Below are positions 1 through 5,637 of a stretch of 6,815 nt of DNA, one piece after another; position 1 is the stretch's first letter; each line of letters starts with the position of its first letter. Origin of the DNA: an uncultured Clostridium sp. (GTDB lineage Bacteria; Bacillota; Clostridia; Lachnospirales; Lachnospiraceae); assembly GCA_900553925.1 (NCBI GenBank), contig USFH01000116.1:1-6815 (forward strand). Reading direction: 5' to 3'. The notes beneath the pieces are model-generated. The model worked only from the letters and a program-made list of their open reading frames with translations. It searched no databases and was not told where the DNA came from. The translations under genes and the position numbers were made by a program.

Positions 1-234
1 TCCGGTTGTCCTGCCTTCGAAGACGCCGGAGAGGATGGAGACTTTGTCTCCTTCATTCCGCTTCGTTGTGAATTCGTTCTGACCGGGCTTCCTGCGGTCT
101 AAGTAGATCTTGATATCTTCCTCACAGAGAGAGATGCCGGCAGGACATCCGTCGATGACGACACCGAGCCCTTTGCCGTGGGATTCGCCCCAGGTTGTCA
201 CAGTAAATAATTTTCCATATATTGAACCTGCCAT
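1..234 (-). CDS. aroC: Chorismate synthase, N-terminal 78 residues (partial)
   Basis: Chorismate synthase catalyses the last shikimate-pathway step: EPSP loses phosphate in an anti-1,4 elimination that needs reduced FMN, giving chorismate in the cytoplasm. The reading frame starts at the ATG at 234 and stays open to the left edge, so roughly the first fifth of a protein of about 360-400 residues is present. Visible family features are the start MAGSIYGKLFTVTTWGESHG, containing the GESHG signature with the conserved His at residue 19, then IDGCPAG (27-33), RRKPGQ (47-52, an Arg-rich FMN/substrate-binding stretch) and the segment TKRNEGDKVSILSG. The start is supported by an AAAGGAA ribosome binding site about 9 bases upstream. 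It is divergent from the ChW-repeat gene. Nothing in the visible part looks damaged. Confidence 0.97.
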   Translation of the reverse strand, partial: MAGSIYGKLFTVTTWGESHGKGLGVVIDGCPAGISLCEEDIKIYLDRRKPGQNEFTTKRNEGDKVSILSGVFEGRTTG

Positions 235-279
235 ATTGGTAAATTCCTTTCTTATTTATAAATGTACGCATTTGGAAAG

Positions 280-308
280 ATTATACATCTTTTTGTGAAA
301 AATAGAAA
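280..308 (-). promoter_or_regulatory. Probable aroC promoter
   Basis: On the minus strand a perfect TATAAT -10 box lies at 285-280. A weak -35 candidate, TTTCTA, lies at 308-303 with 17-bp spacing. Transcription would start near 273 and give a leader of about 40 bases, too short for a T-box or other attenuator. The -35 is only 7 bp from the -35 of the divergent promoter, so polymerase binding on the two sides may interfere. The -10 is convincing; the -35 is poor. Confidence 0.55.
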
Positions 309-315
309 GAGCCTG

Positions 316-344
316 TTGATTTTTTGACTGGTATGTGAGATAAT
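316..344 (+). promoter_or_regulatory. Extended -10 promoter for the ChW-transglutaminase gene
   Basis: TTGATT (316-321), a 17-bp spacer, and GATAAT (339-344) preceded by TG at 336-337 form a sigma-A type extended -10 promoter. Transcription would begin near 351, leaving a leader of about 45 A-rich bases before the ATG at 396. A weaker alternative, TTGACT (324-329) with TACAAA (347-352), overlaps it. The ribosome binding site is AGAGGGAG at 382-389. Confidence 0.65.
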
Positions 345-360
345 GTTACAAAATTGTTAC
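344..360 (+). promoter_or_regulatory. Direct repeat TGTTAC-N5-TGTTAC, candidate WalR/OmpR-family operator
   Basis: Two identical hexamers TGTTAC at 344-349 and 355-360 are separated by five A/T bases, giving an 11-bp period. The pattern matches exactly the published WalR (YycF) consensus TGTWAH-N5-TGTWAH for the essential cell-wall two-component regulator of low-GC Gram-positives. PhoP/PhoB sites share the 11-bp periodicity but fit less well. The site spans about -7 to +10 relative to the predicted start, which would suit repression rather than activation. Binding is inferred from sequence only, and short A/T-rich motifs can occur by chance. Confidence 0.45.
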
Positions 361-395
361 AAAAAAATAAAAAACAACAAAAGAGGGAGTAAGAC

Positions 396-2102
396 ATGAA
401 GAAAATTATTGCTAGAATGCTTGTGCTATTCATGGTATTCGGTCTGGTTCAGCCGGGAAATACAGCGAGAAGCACGAAAGCGGCAAGTACGGATGCCAAT
501 ATCTATTACACAACCCATTGTCAGACATACGGCTGGCTTCCGGAGGTAAAAAATGGCGAGGAATCCGGAACGCATGGACAGGCGAAGCGTCTGGAGGCAA
601 TCAAGATCCGGGTGGAGTCGGAGCTTTCCGGCAGCGTAGAGTATGAAGTGCATTGCCAGACGTACGGCTGGGGGCTTGGCGCAAAGAAGGATGGCGAAGA
701 GTGTGGAACGCATGGACAGGCGAAGCGTCTCGAAGCGATCAAGATCCGTCTGACAGGTCAGCTTGCTGAGGTGTATGATGTTGTGTACCGCGTACACCGT
801 CAGACCTATGGATGGTCCGACTGGGTGAAGAACGGAGCAGAATGCGGAACGACAGGTCAGGCGAAGCGTCTGGAATCGATTCAGATCAAGCTGGTCCGTA
901 AGGGCGGCGACGATTCAACAGTCATGAAATATACAACCCATTGTCAGTCTTATGGCTGGCTGCCATATGTATCAAATGGTGAGGAATCCGGAACGCATGG
1001 ACAGGCGAAGCGGTTAGAGGCAATCAAGATTGATATTCCGAACTCCGCATATGCAGGTGGTGTTTCATATTCTGTACATTGCCAGTCGTACGGATGGATG
1101 AACTGGCAGGTAAATGATATGCAGGCAGGTACATCCGGACAGGCAAAACGGTTAGAGGCAATCAAGATCAAGCTGACCGGTGAGTTAGCAGATCATTACG
1201 ATATTTACTACCGGGTACATAGCCAGACTTATGGATGGCTTGACTGGGCATGTAATGGTGAGATCGCAGGAACGGCAGGTCTTGCGAAGCGTCTCGAAGC
1301 GATCCAGATCGTACTTGTAAACAAAGGTCAGTCAGCACCTGGAGAGACAGTATGTCCTTATGTAGACAGCACGATTGCGAAGAAGATCGAGCAGGAAAAG
1401 GCAGAGGAAGCAAAGCGTCTGGAAGAAGAGAAGCGTCAGCTTGAACAACAGGAGAAGGACGCATTTAATGAGGCAAATCAGGCGGCAAGCAGTGCCAAGC
1501 TTCGAGAGATCCTGAATTCAGCAGTGTTGAATCCGGTGGTTACGAACGATCCACAGGTAGATGCGCTCGTACAGCAGGTGTTAGCAGAGAAGACAAATGC
1601 CGGCATGGATAATTACGATAAGCTGTTTGCATGCTATAAGTGGATTATTGATAATGCAATGTATAAGTATGACCAGTATACCGGTTCATGGAATAATACG
1701 TCTGTGAATTATTCGAACATTCAGGACAGGAAGGCTGTCAGCTTCGGCAGAACCGTATTGCTCGGTGTGAATGGTCAGCGTTATGGTACCTGTATCAATT
1801 ATGCTTCCGCGATGGCAATCTTCGCACGTGCGCTTGGATTTGATGCATATTATACCGGCGGTGAGACATTGGGAGCAGATAACACCTATGGCGAGCATTA
1901 CTGGTGCGTAATTAAAATCGATGGTATCTGGTATAACTTTGATCCGAACAATGCAGATAACAGTTGGACAAATCCGCTTAATTTCTTCGGCAAGACCAAT
2001 ACCGAGTGGCTGTCACTTGGATATAAGTTCACACATCTGAATAAATATACAGGTGAGATGGAGAAAGCTGAAGATTATATCAAGGGTGGAACATATAAGT
2101 AA
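396..2102 (+). CDS. Secreted six-ChW-repeat protein with C-terminal transglutaminase-like domain
   Basis: 568 residues. Residues 1-30 form a signal peptide (MKK, hydrophobic 8-18; cleavage possibly after Ala24 or Ala29/30), so the product is exported. Six ChW repeats (PF07538-like) follow at about 37-72, 83-119, 131-166, 179-214, 225-260 and 272-307, each with an H-x-Q-[TS]-Y-G-W core and a GT/S...AKRLE[AS]I[KQ]I end. Residues 326-365 are a Glu/Lys/Arg-rich coiled-coil linker. Residues about 385-545 form a transglutaminase/cysteine-protease-like domain with the likely triad Cys466 (in YGTCINYA), His501 (GEHYWCV) and Asp516 (YNFDPNN). No sortase motif, membrane anchor or lipobox is seen. ChW repeats are thought to mediate surface or cell-wall/substrate attachment in Clostridia; the enzyme's substrate is unknown and could be peptide, peptidoglycan stem or protein. 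The start has a good AGAGGGAG site. No intrinsic terminator follows. Confidence 0.93.
   Translation: MKKIIARMLVLFMVFGLVQPGNTARSTKAASTDANIYYTTHCQTYGWLPEVKNGEESGTHGQAKRLEAIKIRVESELSGSVEYEVHCQTYGWGLGAKKDGEECGTHGQAKRLEAIKIRLTGQLAEVYDVVYRVHRQTYGWSDWVKNGAECGTTGQAKRLESIQIKLVRKGGDDSTVMKYTTHCQSYGWLPYVSNGEESGTHGQAKRLEAIKIDIPNSAYAGGVSYSVHCQSYGWMNWQVNDMQAGTSGQAKRLEAIKIKLTGELADHYDIYYRVHSQTYGWLDWACNGEIAGTAGLAKRLEAIQIVLVNKGQSAPGETVCPYVDSTIAKKIEQEKAEEAKRLEEEKRQLEQQEKDAFNEANQAASSAKLREILNSAVLNPVVTNDPQVDALVQQVLAEKTNAGMDNYDKLFACYKWIIDNAMYKYDQYTGSWNNTSVNYSNIQDRKAVSFGRTVLLGVNGQRYGTCINYASAMAIFARALGFDAYYTGGETLGADNTYGEHYWCVIKIDGIWYNFDPNNADNSWTNPLNFFGKTNTEWLSLGYKFTHLNKYTGEMEKAEDYIKGGTYK
504..1316 (+). repeat. Array of six coding ChW repeats
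   Basis: Six repeats of about 34-37 codons lie at 504-611, 642-752, 786-893, 930-1037, 1068-1175 and 1209-1316, separated by linkers of about 10-13 residues. All six keep Tyr-Gly-Trp and AKRLE. The second Trp of the usual GW-x-x-W pattern is kept only in repeats 3, 5 and 6; repeats 1 and 4 have LP and repeat 2 has GLG there. Repeats 1, 2, 4 and 5 carry Cys directly after the conserved His. DNA conservation is highest over the codons for GTHGQAKR in repeats 1, 2 and 4. Confidence 0.9.
507..1328 (+). repeat. Higher-order tandem duplication of a three-ChW block
   Basis: Repeats 1-2-3 (unit A, about 507-929) and 4-5-6 (unit B, about 930-1328) match in order with a constant offset of 141-142 residues (about 423-426 bp). 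Repeat 1 resembles repeat 4 most (31 of 34 residues identical by eye). The linker before repeats 3 and 6 is also shared: TGQLAEVYDVVYRVH against TGELADHYDIYYRVH. Repeats 3 and 6 match at 28 of 40 residues through the tail LVRKG/LVNKG. This pattern means a whole block was duplicated, not single repeats. Confidence 0.85.
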
Positions 2103-2110
2103 AATAGTGC

Positions 2111-2139
2111 TTTACAAGATGAAAGTCTTGTGGTAAGAT
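2111..2139 (+). promoter_or_regulatory. Probable rpsO promoter
   Basis: TTTACA (2111-2116, five of six matches to the -35 consensus), a 17-bp spacer, and TAAGAT (2134-2139) preceded by TG at 2131-2132 form another extended -10 promoter. It begins 8 bases after the stop codon of the ChW gene. Transcription would start near 2146, giving a leader of about 75 bases. The -35 and spacer overlap a hairpin-forming sequence that has no T-tract. Confidence 0.55.
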
Positions 2140-2147
2140 AGCAAATG

Positions 2148-2193
2148 CCGTCACTTGGTTATAGGATCACTCCGACCATAACTCAGCGACCGG
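2148..2193 (+). promoter_or_regulatory. Structured rpsO leader, candidate S15 autoregulatory element
   Basis: The leader can fold into one long imperfect hairpin. The outer stem is CCGTC (2148-2152) with GACCGG (2188-2193, one bulged C). Next is a short CT/AG step (2154-2155 with 2185-2186). The middle stem is GGTTAT (2157-2162) with ATAACT (2178-2183, one G-U pair). At the tip is a small GGA/TCC hairpin with a TCAC loop (2164-2173), followed by unpaired GACC. It ends 15 bases before the GGAGG ribosome binding site. rpsO mRNAs in several bacterial phyla carry distinct leaders bound by S15 to repress translation. The fold was done by eye, and the link to S15 rests on position. Confidence 0.45.
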
Positions 2194-2208
2194 ACAAAAT
2201 AAGAAAAT

Positions 2209-2213
2209 GGAGG
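2209..2213 (+). promoter_or_regulatory. rpsO ribosome binding site (decides the start)
   Basis: GGAGG lies 8 bases before the ATG at 2222. An in-frame ATG at 2207 overlaps this site and has no ribosome binding site of its own, so it should not be used as the start. Starting at 2222 gives the MITADQKKEII terminus typical of S15. Confidence 0.9.
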
Positions 2214-2221
2214 AAAAAAGC

Positions 2222-2488
2222 ATGATTACAGCAGATCAGAAGAAAGAGATTATTGAGAAGTATGCTCGTACAGCAGGTGATACAGGTTCACCGGAAGTGC
2301 AGGTTGCACTCCTTACAGCAAGAATCAACGACCTGAATGAGCACTTCAAGGTACATCCAAAGGATCACCATTCAAGAAGAGGTCTTCTTAAGATGGTTGG
2401 TCAGAGAAGAAACCTTCTCGCATACCTTAAGAGCAAGGATATCGAGCGTTACAGAACACTTATCGAGCAGCTTGGTCTTAGAAAGTAA
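2222..2488 (+). CDS. rpsO: 30S ribosomal protein S15
   Basis: 88 residues, the usual length for bacterial S15. S15 is a primary binder of the central domain of 16S rRNA and helps build the 30S platform; it also contacts 23S rRNA in an intersubunit bridge. Diagnostic stretches are TGSPEVQVALLTARINDLNEH (about 21-41), the HPKDHHSRRGLL segment (45-56) with the conserved His/Asp/Ser-Arg-Arg 16S contacts, and the closing MVGQRRNLLAYL and YRTLIEQLGLRK. The gene ends with tandem TAA stops and is followed by an intrinsic terminator. In many bacteria rpsO is followed by pnp; here it is followed by a convergent operon instead. It probably has its own promoter and leader-based autoregulation, with possible read-through from the ChW gene. 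Confidence 0.98.
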   Translation: MITADQKKEIIEKYARTAGDTGSPEVQVALLTARINDLNEHFKVHPKDHHSRRGLLKMVGQRRNLLAYLKSKDIERYRTLIEQLGLRK

Positions 2489-2533
2489 TAAAAACAAAAC
2501 AATAGTAAATAAACTTAAAATCACACACACTAC

Positions 2534-2564
2534 AAAAGGGATTGCATTAAGCAATCCCTTTTTT
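2534..2564. terminator. Bidirectional intrinsic terminator between rpsO and the lipoprotein operon
   Basis: An 8-bp stem GGGATTGC (2538-2545) / GCAATCCC (2551-2558) with a 5-base loop ATTAA is flanked by AAAA (2534-2537) and TTTTTT (2559-2564). On the plus strand it ends rpsO 46 bases after its stop. On the minus strand the AAAA gives a short TTTT run just after the lipoprotein stop at 2573, so it can serve both convergent units. The plus direction has the longer T-tract. Confidence 0.9.
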
Positions 2565-2572
2565 CATTCATG

Positions 2573-4084
2573 TTAATTAGAATTTAGCTGACTGACAGTT
2601 CCGGTATACGGATCATAGATTCCGCCATCAATTGCACTTATGATTACGTAACTGCTCTGGATGAAAAAACTGTCATGACCGGTATCTGTCAGGTAATACC
2701 AGGCAGGAATATAGGAGTAGGAACTATGATCTGCATCGGAGACACGAATCATACCATAGCAGATATTTCGTACTGAGATTTCATAGGAAGGGTCTGGTGT
2801 AGATAATATCGCATCCTGTGAGTCAGGGTGGGAATCAAGGTAGGTTTTTGCGATGGCATCAATCTGGTCAAAGGAGAGTGTGACAGCATGTTCTTCTTTA
2901 ATGGTGTCCTGTTTCATTGGATTGTTCCAGATCAGGTAAGACAGACCATCACTTTCGATATTGGCAAGGAATGATTCATACCCATAATAGGTATTGCTTT
3001 CATCCGGTGAGAATATATAGCCTGAGCCATCGCTGCCATCATCGTTGATTCCGGGCATTATTTCGGCATCAGATAGATCCCTAAGATATGGTTGGAATGT
3101 TGCATCTGTATAGATTGGTGCAATTCCATTGAGATTTCTTCCGGCATAGACAAGATATGAGTTTGCTTCCGTTGCTATATCATTTGATGAATCTTCTACA
3201 ACAAGGGAGTCGTTAATTTTAAAATCGTAAGGATAACAGAAAGCATCCAGAGTCTGAAGAATGGAGTAGTCCTGTATATGCAGCTTATCCATATAGTCTT
3301 CGGTGATTTCGTCGGCTTCTGTGCGTGTGTAAGAACATGAATTTTCGCCGTTTTGTTCTGCATAATCTTCGAAGAATGGAATACCTGTATTGTGGCTTGC
3401 AGAATAGTCAATCGTATCACAACAATAATCACGATATAACATCATACGGGAAGATACTGCGGATTGCAGGAAAGTCAGATAGTAATGTACACCATCGATG
3501 GTTCCTTCTAACATACAAAACTTCTGTGGCTGATCGATATATTGCCCGTTTTCATTTTCCGGGTAGTCATACCATTTTATTTCTCCATCTGTTTCGAGAA
3601 TCTTTGCGGCTTTCACTGTATCCTGTTTTTTCTGTGAAAGCGTAGATTTGGCATCGGAATATTCTGCAATCATGTAAGAAGGAATATCAGCGAAATCCTC
3701 GTAGGATTTGAACAGTTCTTCCCATGCAGTACATGCAGCAGATAAATCGTCTATTGAACGATATGCATAAGGAACAAAGAGGGTATAGCTTTTCTCGTCG
3801 AACAGCGCTTTCGCAATCGCAGTTATATCCTCATCTGTAAAATCGTTTCGGGACAGCGTAGCAACCGGTGCATTCTGTGCAGCAAGGGACGTATCTACCT
3901 GTGCTTGCACATGCAAAGTACCGAAATCACCCGGGATAGAGTAGTCCAGTGTGCGGATGGAATTATCAGCTGCATCCGAGATGGATGCGGTATCTTCGTG
4001 ATAGATGACGGTTTCTTTCCTTCCGCAGGCGGATAGTAAGGAGACAGTAAGGATAAGAATTAAAATCCATGATAGTTTTTTCAT
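2573..4084 (-). CDS. Lipoprotein of unknown function, second gene of a paralogous pair
   Basis: 503 residues. It begins with a lipoprotein signal peptide: MKK, hydrophobic 6-17, lipobox LSAC with the lipidated Cys at residue 20. It is therefore predicted on the outer face of the cytoplasmic membrane. The mature part is acidic and rich in Ser, Asp and Tyr, with no recognised catalytic motif. Segments shared with the upstream paralogue include APVA-x-x-SR (72-79), the FVPYAYRS region (103-110), GEIKWY (167-172), LSFDQIDAIA (403-412), SYIPAWYYL (457-465) and YVIISAIDG-x-IY (479-490). The last 100 residues recall PepSY/YycI-type domains (helix, then strands ending in a W...A.DG pattern), which is an inference. 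I recall a Clostridia family of this kind annotated only as a DUF, possibly DUF6034, but cannot confirm it. The ribosome binding site AAAGGAGG lies in the 17-base gap after the upstream gene, so the two form an operon. Confidence 0.88.
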   Translation of the reverse strand: MKKLSWILILILTVSLLSACGRKETVIYHEDTASISDAADNSIRTLDYSIPGDFGTLHVQAQVDTSLAAQNAPVATLSRNDFTDEDITAIAKALFDEKSYTLFVPYAYRSIDDLSAACTAWEELFKSYEDFADIPSYMIAEYSDAKSTLSQKKQDTVKAAKILETDGEIKWYDYPENENGQYIDQPQKFCMLEGTIDGVHYYLTFLQSAVSSRMMLYRDYCCDTIDYSASHNTGIPFFEDYAEQNGENSCSYTRTEADEITEDYMDKLHIQDYSILQTLDAFCYPYDFKINDSLVVEDSSNDIATEANSYLVYAGRNLNGIAPIYTDATFQPYLRDLSDAEIMPGINDDGSDGSGYIFSPDESNTYYGYESFLANIESDGLSYLIWNNPMKQDTIKEEHAVTLSFDQIDAIAKTYLDSHPDSQDAILSTPDPSYEISVRNICYGMIRVSDADHSSYSYIPAWYYLTDTGHDSFFIQSSYVIISAIDGGIYDPYTGTVSQLNSN

Positions 4085-4101
4085 AGTCGTTTCCTCCTTT
4101 G

Positions 4102-5529
4102 TTAGTTGATATCTCCAGAATAATTATTATAGATACTTCCATCAATTGCACTGATTATAACGTAGAACGAAAATGTACAGTATTGTGTAGAAGAAGATTC
4201 TCCATCAACCATATAATACCATGCAGGGATATACATATAGGACGAGGTATCTTCGTCAGAAACACGGATTAAGCCATATTGAATATCATGAACCATATAG
4301 GTGCCGGTTATATAATATGGCAGATTTGAACCGTCATGTTTTGTGATATAATCCTGTGCGATAGCATCAATCTGGTCAAAAGAAAGCGTGTGTGCTTTTG
4401 TTTCTAATATTTCATCGACTTTCATTGGATTTTGAACAATTAAATAATTGATACCATCATTTCCGACATTGGCGATGACAGCTTCAAAACCAAATTTTGT
4501 ATCTGTATAAGAAGTGCTTGGGTCCTCATTCTCATCGGCTGTCTCCGGCGTTATTTCAGAAGAAAAATTAGCATCTGTATGTATTGGTGAAAGATTGTCA
4601 ATGACTCTGCCACCGTAGAGCAGATATGAGTCGTAGGAAGGATCCGTGTTGATTTGACTTTCTATAACCTGACCGCTGGAGCTTATTTCGTAATTAGTTT
4701 TGGCTGTCTGAGCTTCCCTGATATCGGTAATTTGATAGTCGGTAATGCCAACAGTCTGGAGTGTATCAAGAACGATGGATTGTGCATCTGCCTGGGAATA
4801 CTGGCATTCGTTTGGAAATAAATCGTTTTCATATACAGCGTTTGCATCCTGATTGAGAAACCATGCATATGGCGTATATGGCTCATAGTTTGCGTGGAGA
4901 ACCATCATACAACAGGAGTCTGTCCGTGTAAAAGACAAATAGTATGGTTTGTTATTGACAGTACCCTTGATTGTGCAGAATTGGGAGTTTATATCTATAT
5001 TTGAGTTGTCAGAAACAGGAGCTGTGTACCATTTCAGCTCGCCGTTATTTTGGATGGGATCTGCAGAGAAACCATCTTCTAAACGTTTCTGTGCATCATA
5101 ACATTCCTGCAACAAAGTATATGGAACGTCGGCAATATCGCTATACTGTGCAATTTCTTCCTGCATGATATCACACGCACTTTTCACATCTTCCATTGAA
5201 CGAAATGCGTATGGGATAAATAAAGAGTAACTGCCTGTGTCAAAGATGGCATCTGCAATGCGTTTGATATCGTCATCGGTATAATCACACCGGGAAGCTT
5301 TTGCAACCGGTGCGCTCTGGTTCGACAGGGTAGTGTCTACGTCTGCGTCGATCGTAAAGATCATGCGTTCGTCTGCGATGTCATAGTTTAAGTGTATTTC
5401 AGAAGCGTTTGTTGCATCGCTTGTCGTTGCCTGTTCGTCCATATATGTAATTTTTTTGTCCTTTCCGCAGCCAGACATGGTAGACAGTACGAGCAAAGAT
5501 ATGAGAATTCCTGTAATATGTTTTTTCAT
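4102..5529 (-). CDS. Lipoprotein of unknown function, first gene of a paralogous pair
   Basis: 475 residues. The lipoprotein signal peptide has lipobox MSGC with the lipidated Cys at residue 21, so the product should be membrane-anchored outside the cell. It is colinear with its neighbour along nearly the whole length. Shared marks are the APVAKASR region (73-80), the FIPYAFRS region (104-111), NGELKWY (162-168), QNPMK (376-380), LSFDQIDAIA (382-391), MYIPAWYYM (432-440) and YVIISAIDG-x-IY (456-467). The paralogues differ mostly in the middle and in loop lengths. The C-terminal segment resembles PepSY/YycI-like folds by pattern only, and no function is assigned. The start has an AAGGGGG ribosome binding site 9 bases upstream. 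It is the promoter-proximal gene of the operon and is divergent from the aroE-aroK fusion. Sampled stretches of this gene are markedly more A+T-rich than aroE-aroK. Confidence 0.88.
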   Translation of the reverse strand: MKKHITGILISLLVLSTMSGCGKDKKITYMDEQATTSDATNASEIHLNYDIADERMIFTIDADVDTTLSNQSAPVAKASRCDYTDDDIKRIADAIFDTGSYSLFIPYAFRSMEDVKSACDIMQEEIAQYSDIADVPYTLLQECYDAQKRLEDGFSADPIQNNGELKWYTAPVSDNSNIDINSQFCTIKGTVNNKPYYLSFTRTDSCCMMVLHANYEPYTPYAWFLNQDANAVYENDLFPNECQYSQADAQSIVLDTLQTVGITDYQITDIREAQTAKTNYEISSSGQVIESQINTDPSYDSYLLYGGRVIDNLSPIHTDANFSSEITPETADENEDPSTSYTDTKFGFEAVIANVGNDGINYLIVQNPMKVDEILETKAHTLSFDQIDAIAQDYITKHDGSNLPYYITGTYMVHDIQYGLIRVSDEDTSSYMYIPAWYYMVDGESSSTQYCTFSFYVIISAIDGSIYNNYSGDIN

Positions 5530-5559
5530 ATGAAATTTCCCCCTTGTTTATTTTTTTAA

Positions 5560-5565
5560 ATTATA
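5560..5565 (-). promoter_or_regulatory. -10 box of the lipoprotein operon promoter
   Basis: A perfect TATAAT is read on the minus strand. The expected -35 position (around 5583-5588) reads ACATTT and does not match the consensus. That stretch is instead occupied by the direct repeat at 5575-5592, a layout typical of activator-dependent promoters. A perfect 12-bp palindrome ATACAATTGTAT (5568-5579) fills much of the spacer. Transcription would start near 5553, with a leader of about 24 bases. Confidence 0.55.
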
Positions 5566-5574
5566 AAATACAAT

Positions 5575-5592
5575 TGTATCTGAAATGTATCT
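5575..5592 (+). repeat. Direct repeat TGTATCT with 11-bp period, candidate operator
   Basis: TGTATCT occurs at 5575-5581 and 5586-5592 (AGATACA twice on the minus strand). One helical turn between copies is typical of dimeric OmpR/PhoB-family regulator sites. The element sits about -22 to -39 relative to the lipoprotein operon start and about -41 to -58 relative to the aroE-aroK start, so it could act on both. It resembles but does not match the WalR consensus: the fifth base is T instead of A. No regulator is identified. Confidence 0.4.
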
Positions 5593-5598
5593 AAACAG

Positions 5599-5626
5599 TT
5601 GAAGTATTTAACTTTTATGGTATTAT
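5599..5626 (+). promoter_or_regulatory. Extended -10 promoter for the aroE-aroK fusion
   Basis: TTGAAG (5599-5604), a 16-bp spacer, and TATTAT (5621-5626) preceded by TG at 5618-5619 make a good sigma-A promoter. Transcription would begin near 5633, leaving a leader of about 49 bases. Confidence 0.6.
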
Positions 5627-5637
5627 ATTGAAGAATG

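Noticed and set aside
110..298. 62-codon plus-strand open frame
   Set aside because: It is antisense to aroC and runs into its promoter region. No ribosome binding site or family similarity is seen.
235..395. Riboswitch or T-box controlling aroC or the ChW gene
   Set aside because: Both predicted leaders are under about 50 bases, with no T-box sequence or terminator hairpin visible.
426..1171. Several open minus-strand frames opposite the ChW repeats (for example 426-797, 521-742, 950-1171)
   Set aside because: They mirror the repeat codons of the plus-strand gene, which is why they also look repetitive. They have no ribosome binding site and no recognisable protein features.
504..1316. CRISPR-like or non-coding repeat array
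   Set aside because: The repeats are imperfect, spaced by coding linkers and in frame within one open reading frame, and they translate to ChW domains.
2114..2131. Hairpin after the ChW gene as an intrinsic terminator
   Set aside because: The stem is moderate and is followed by GGTAAGATAGC with no T-tract. The sequence is better explained as part of the rpsO promoter.
2207..2221. Upstream in-frame ATG for rpsO at 2207
   Set aside because: It overlaps the GGAGG site that serves the ATG at 2222 and would add five residues not found in S15.
2337..2576. 79-codon plus-strand frame overlapping rpsO in another frame
   Set aside because: It overlaps the S15 coding region and reads through the terminator. 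It has no ribosome binding site.
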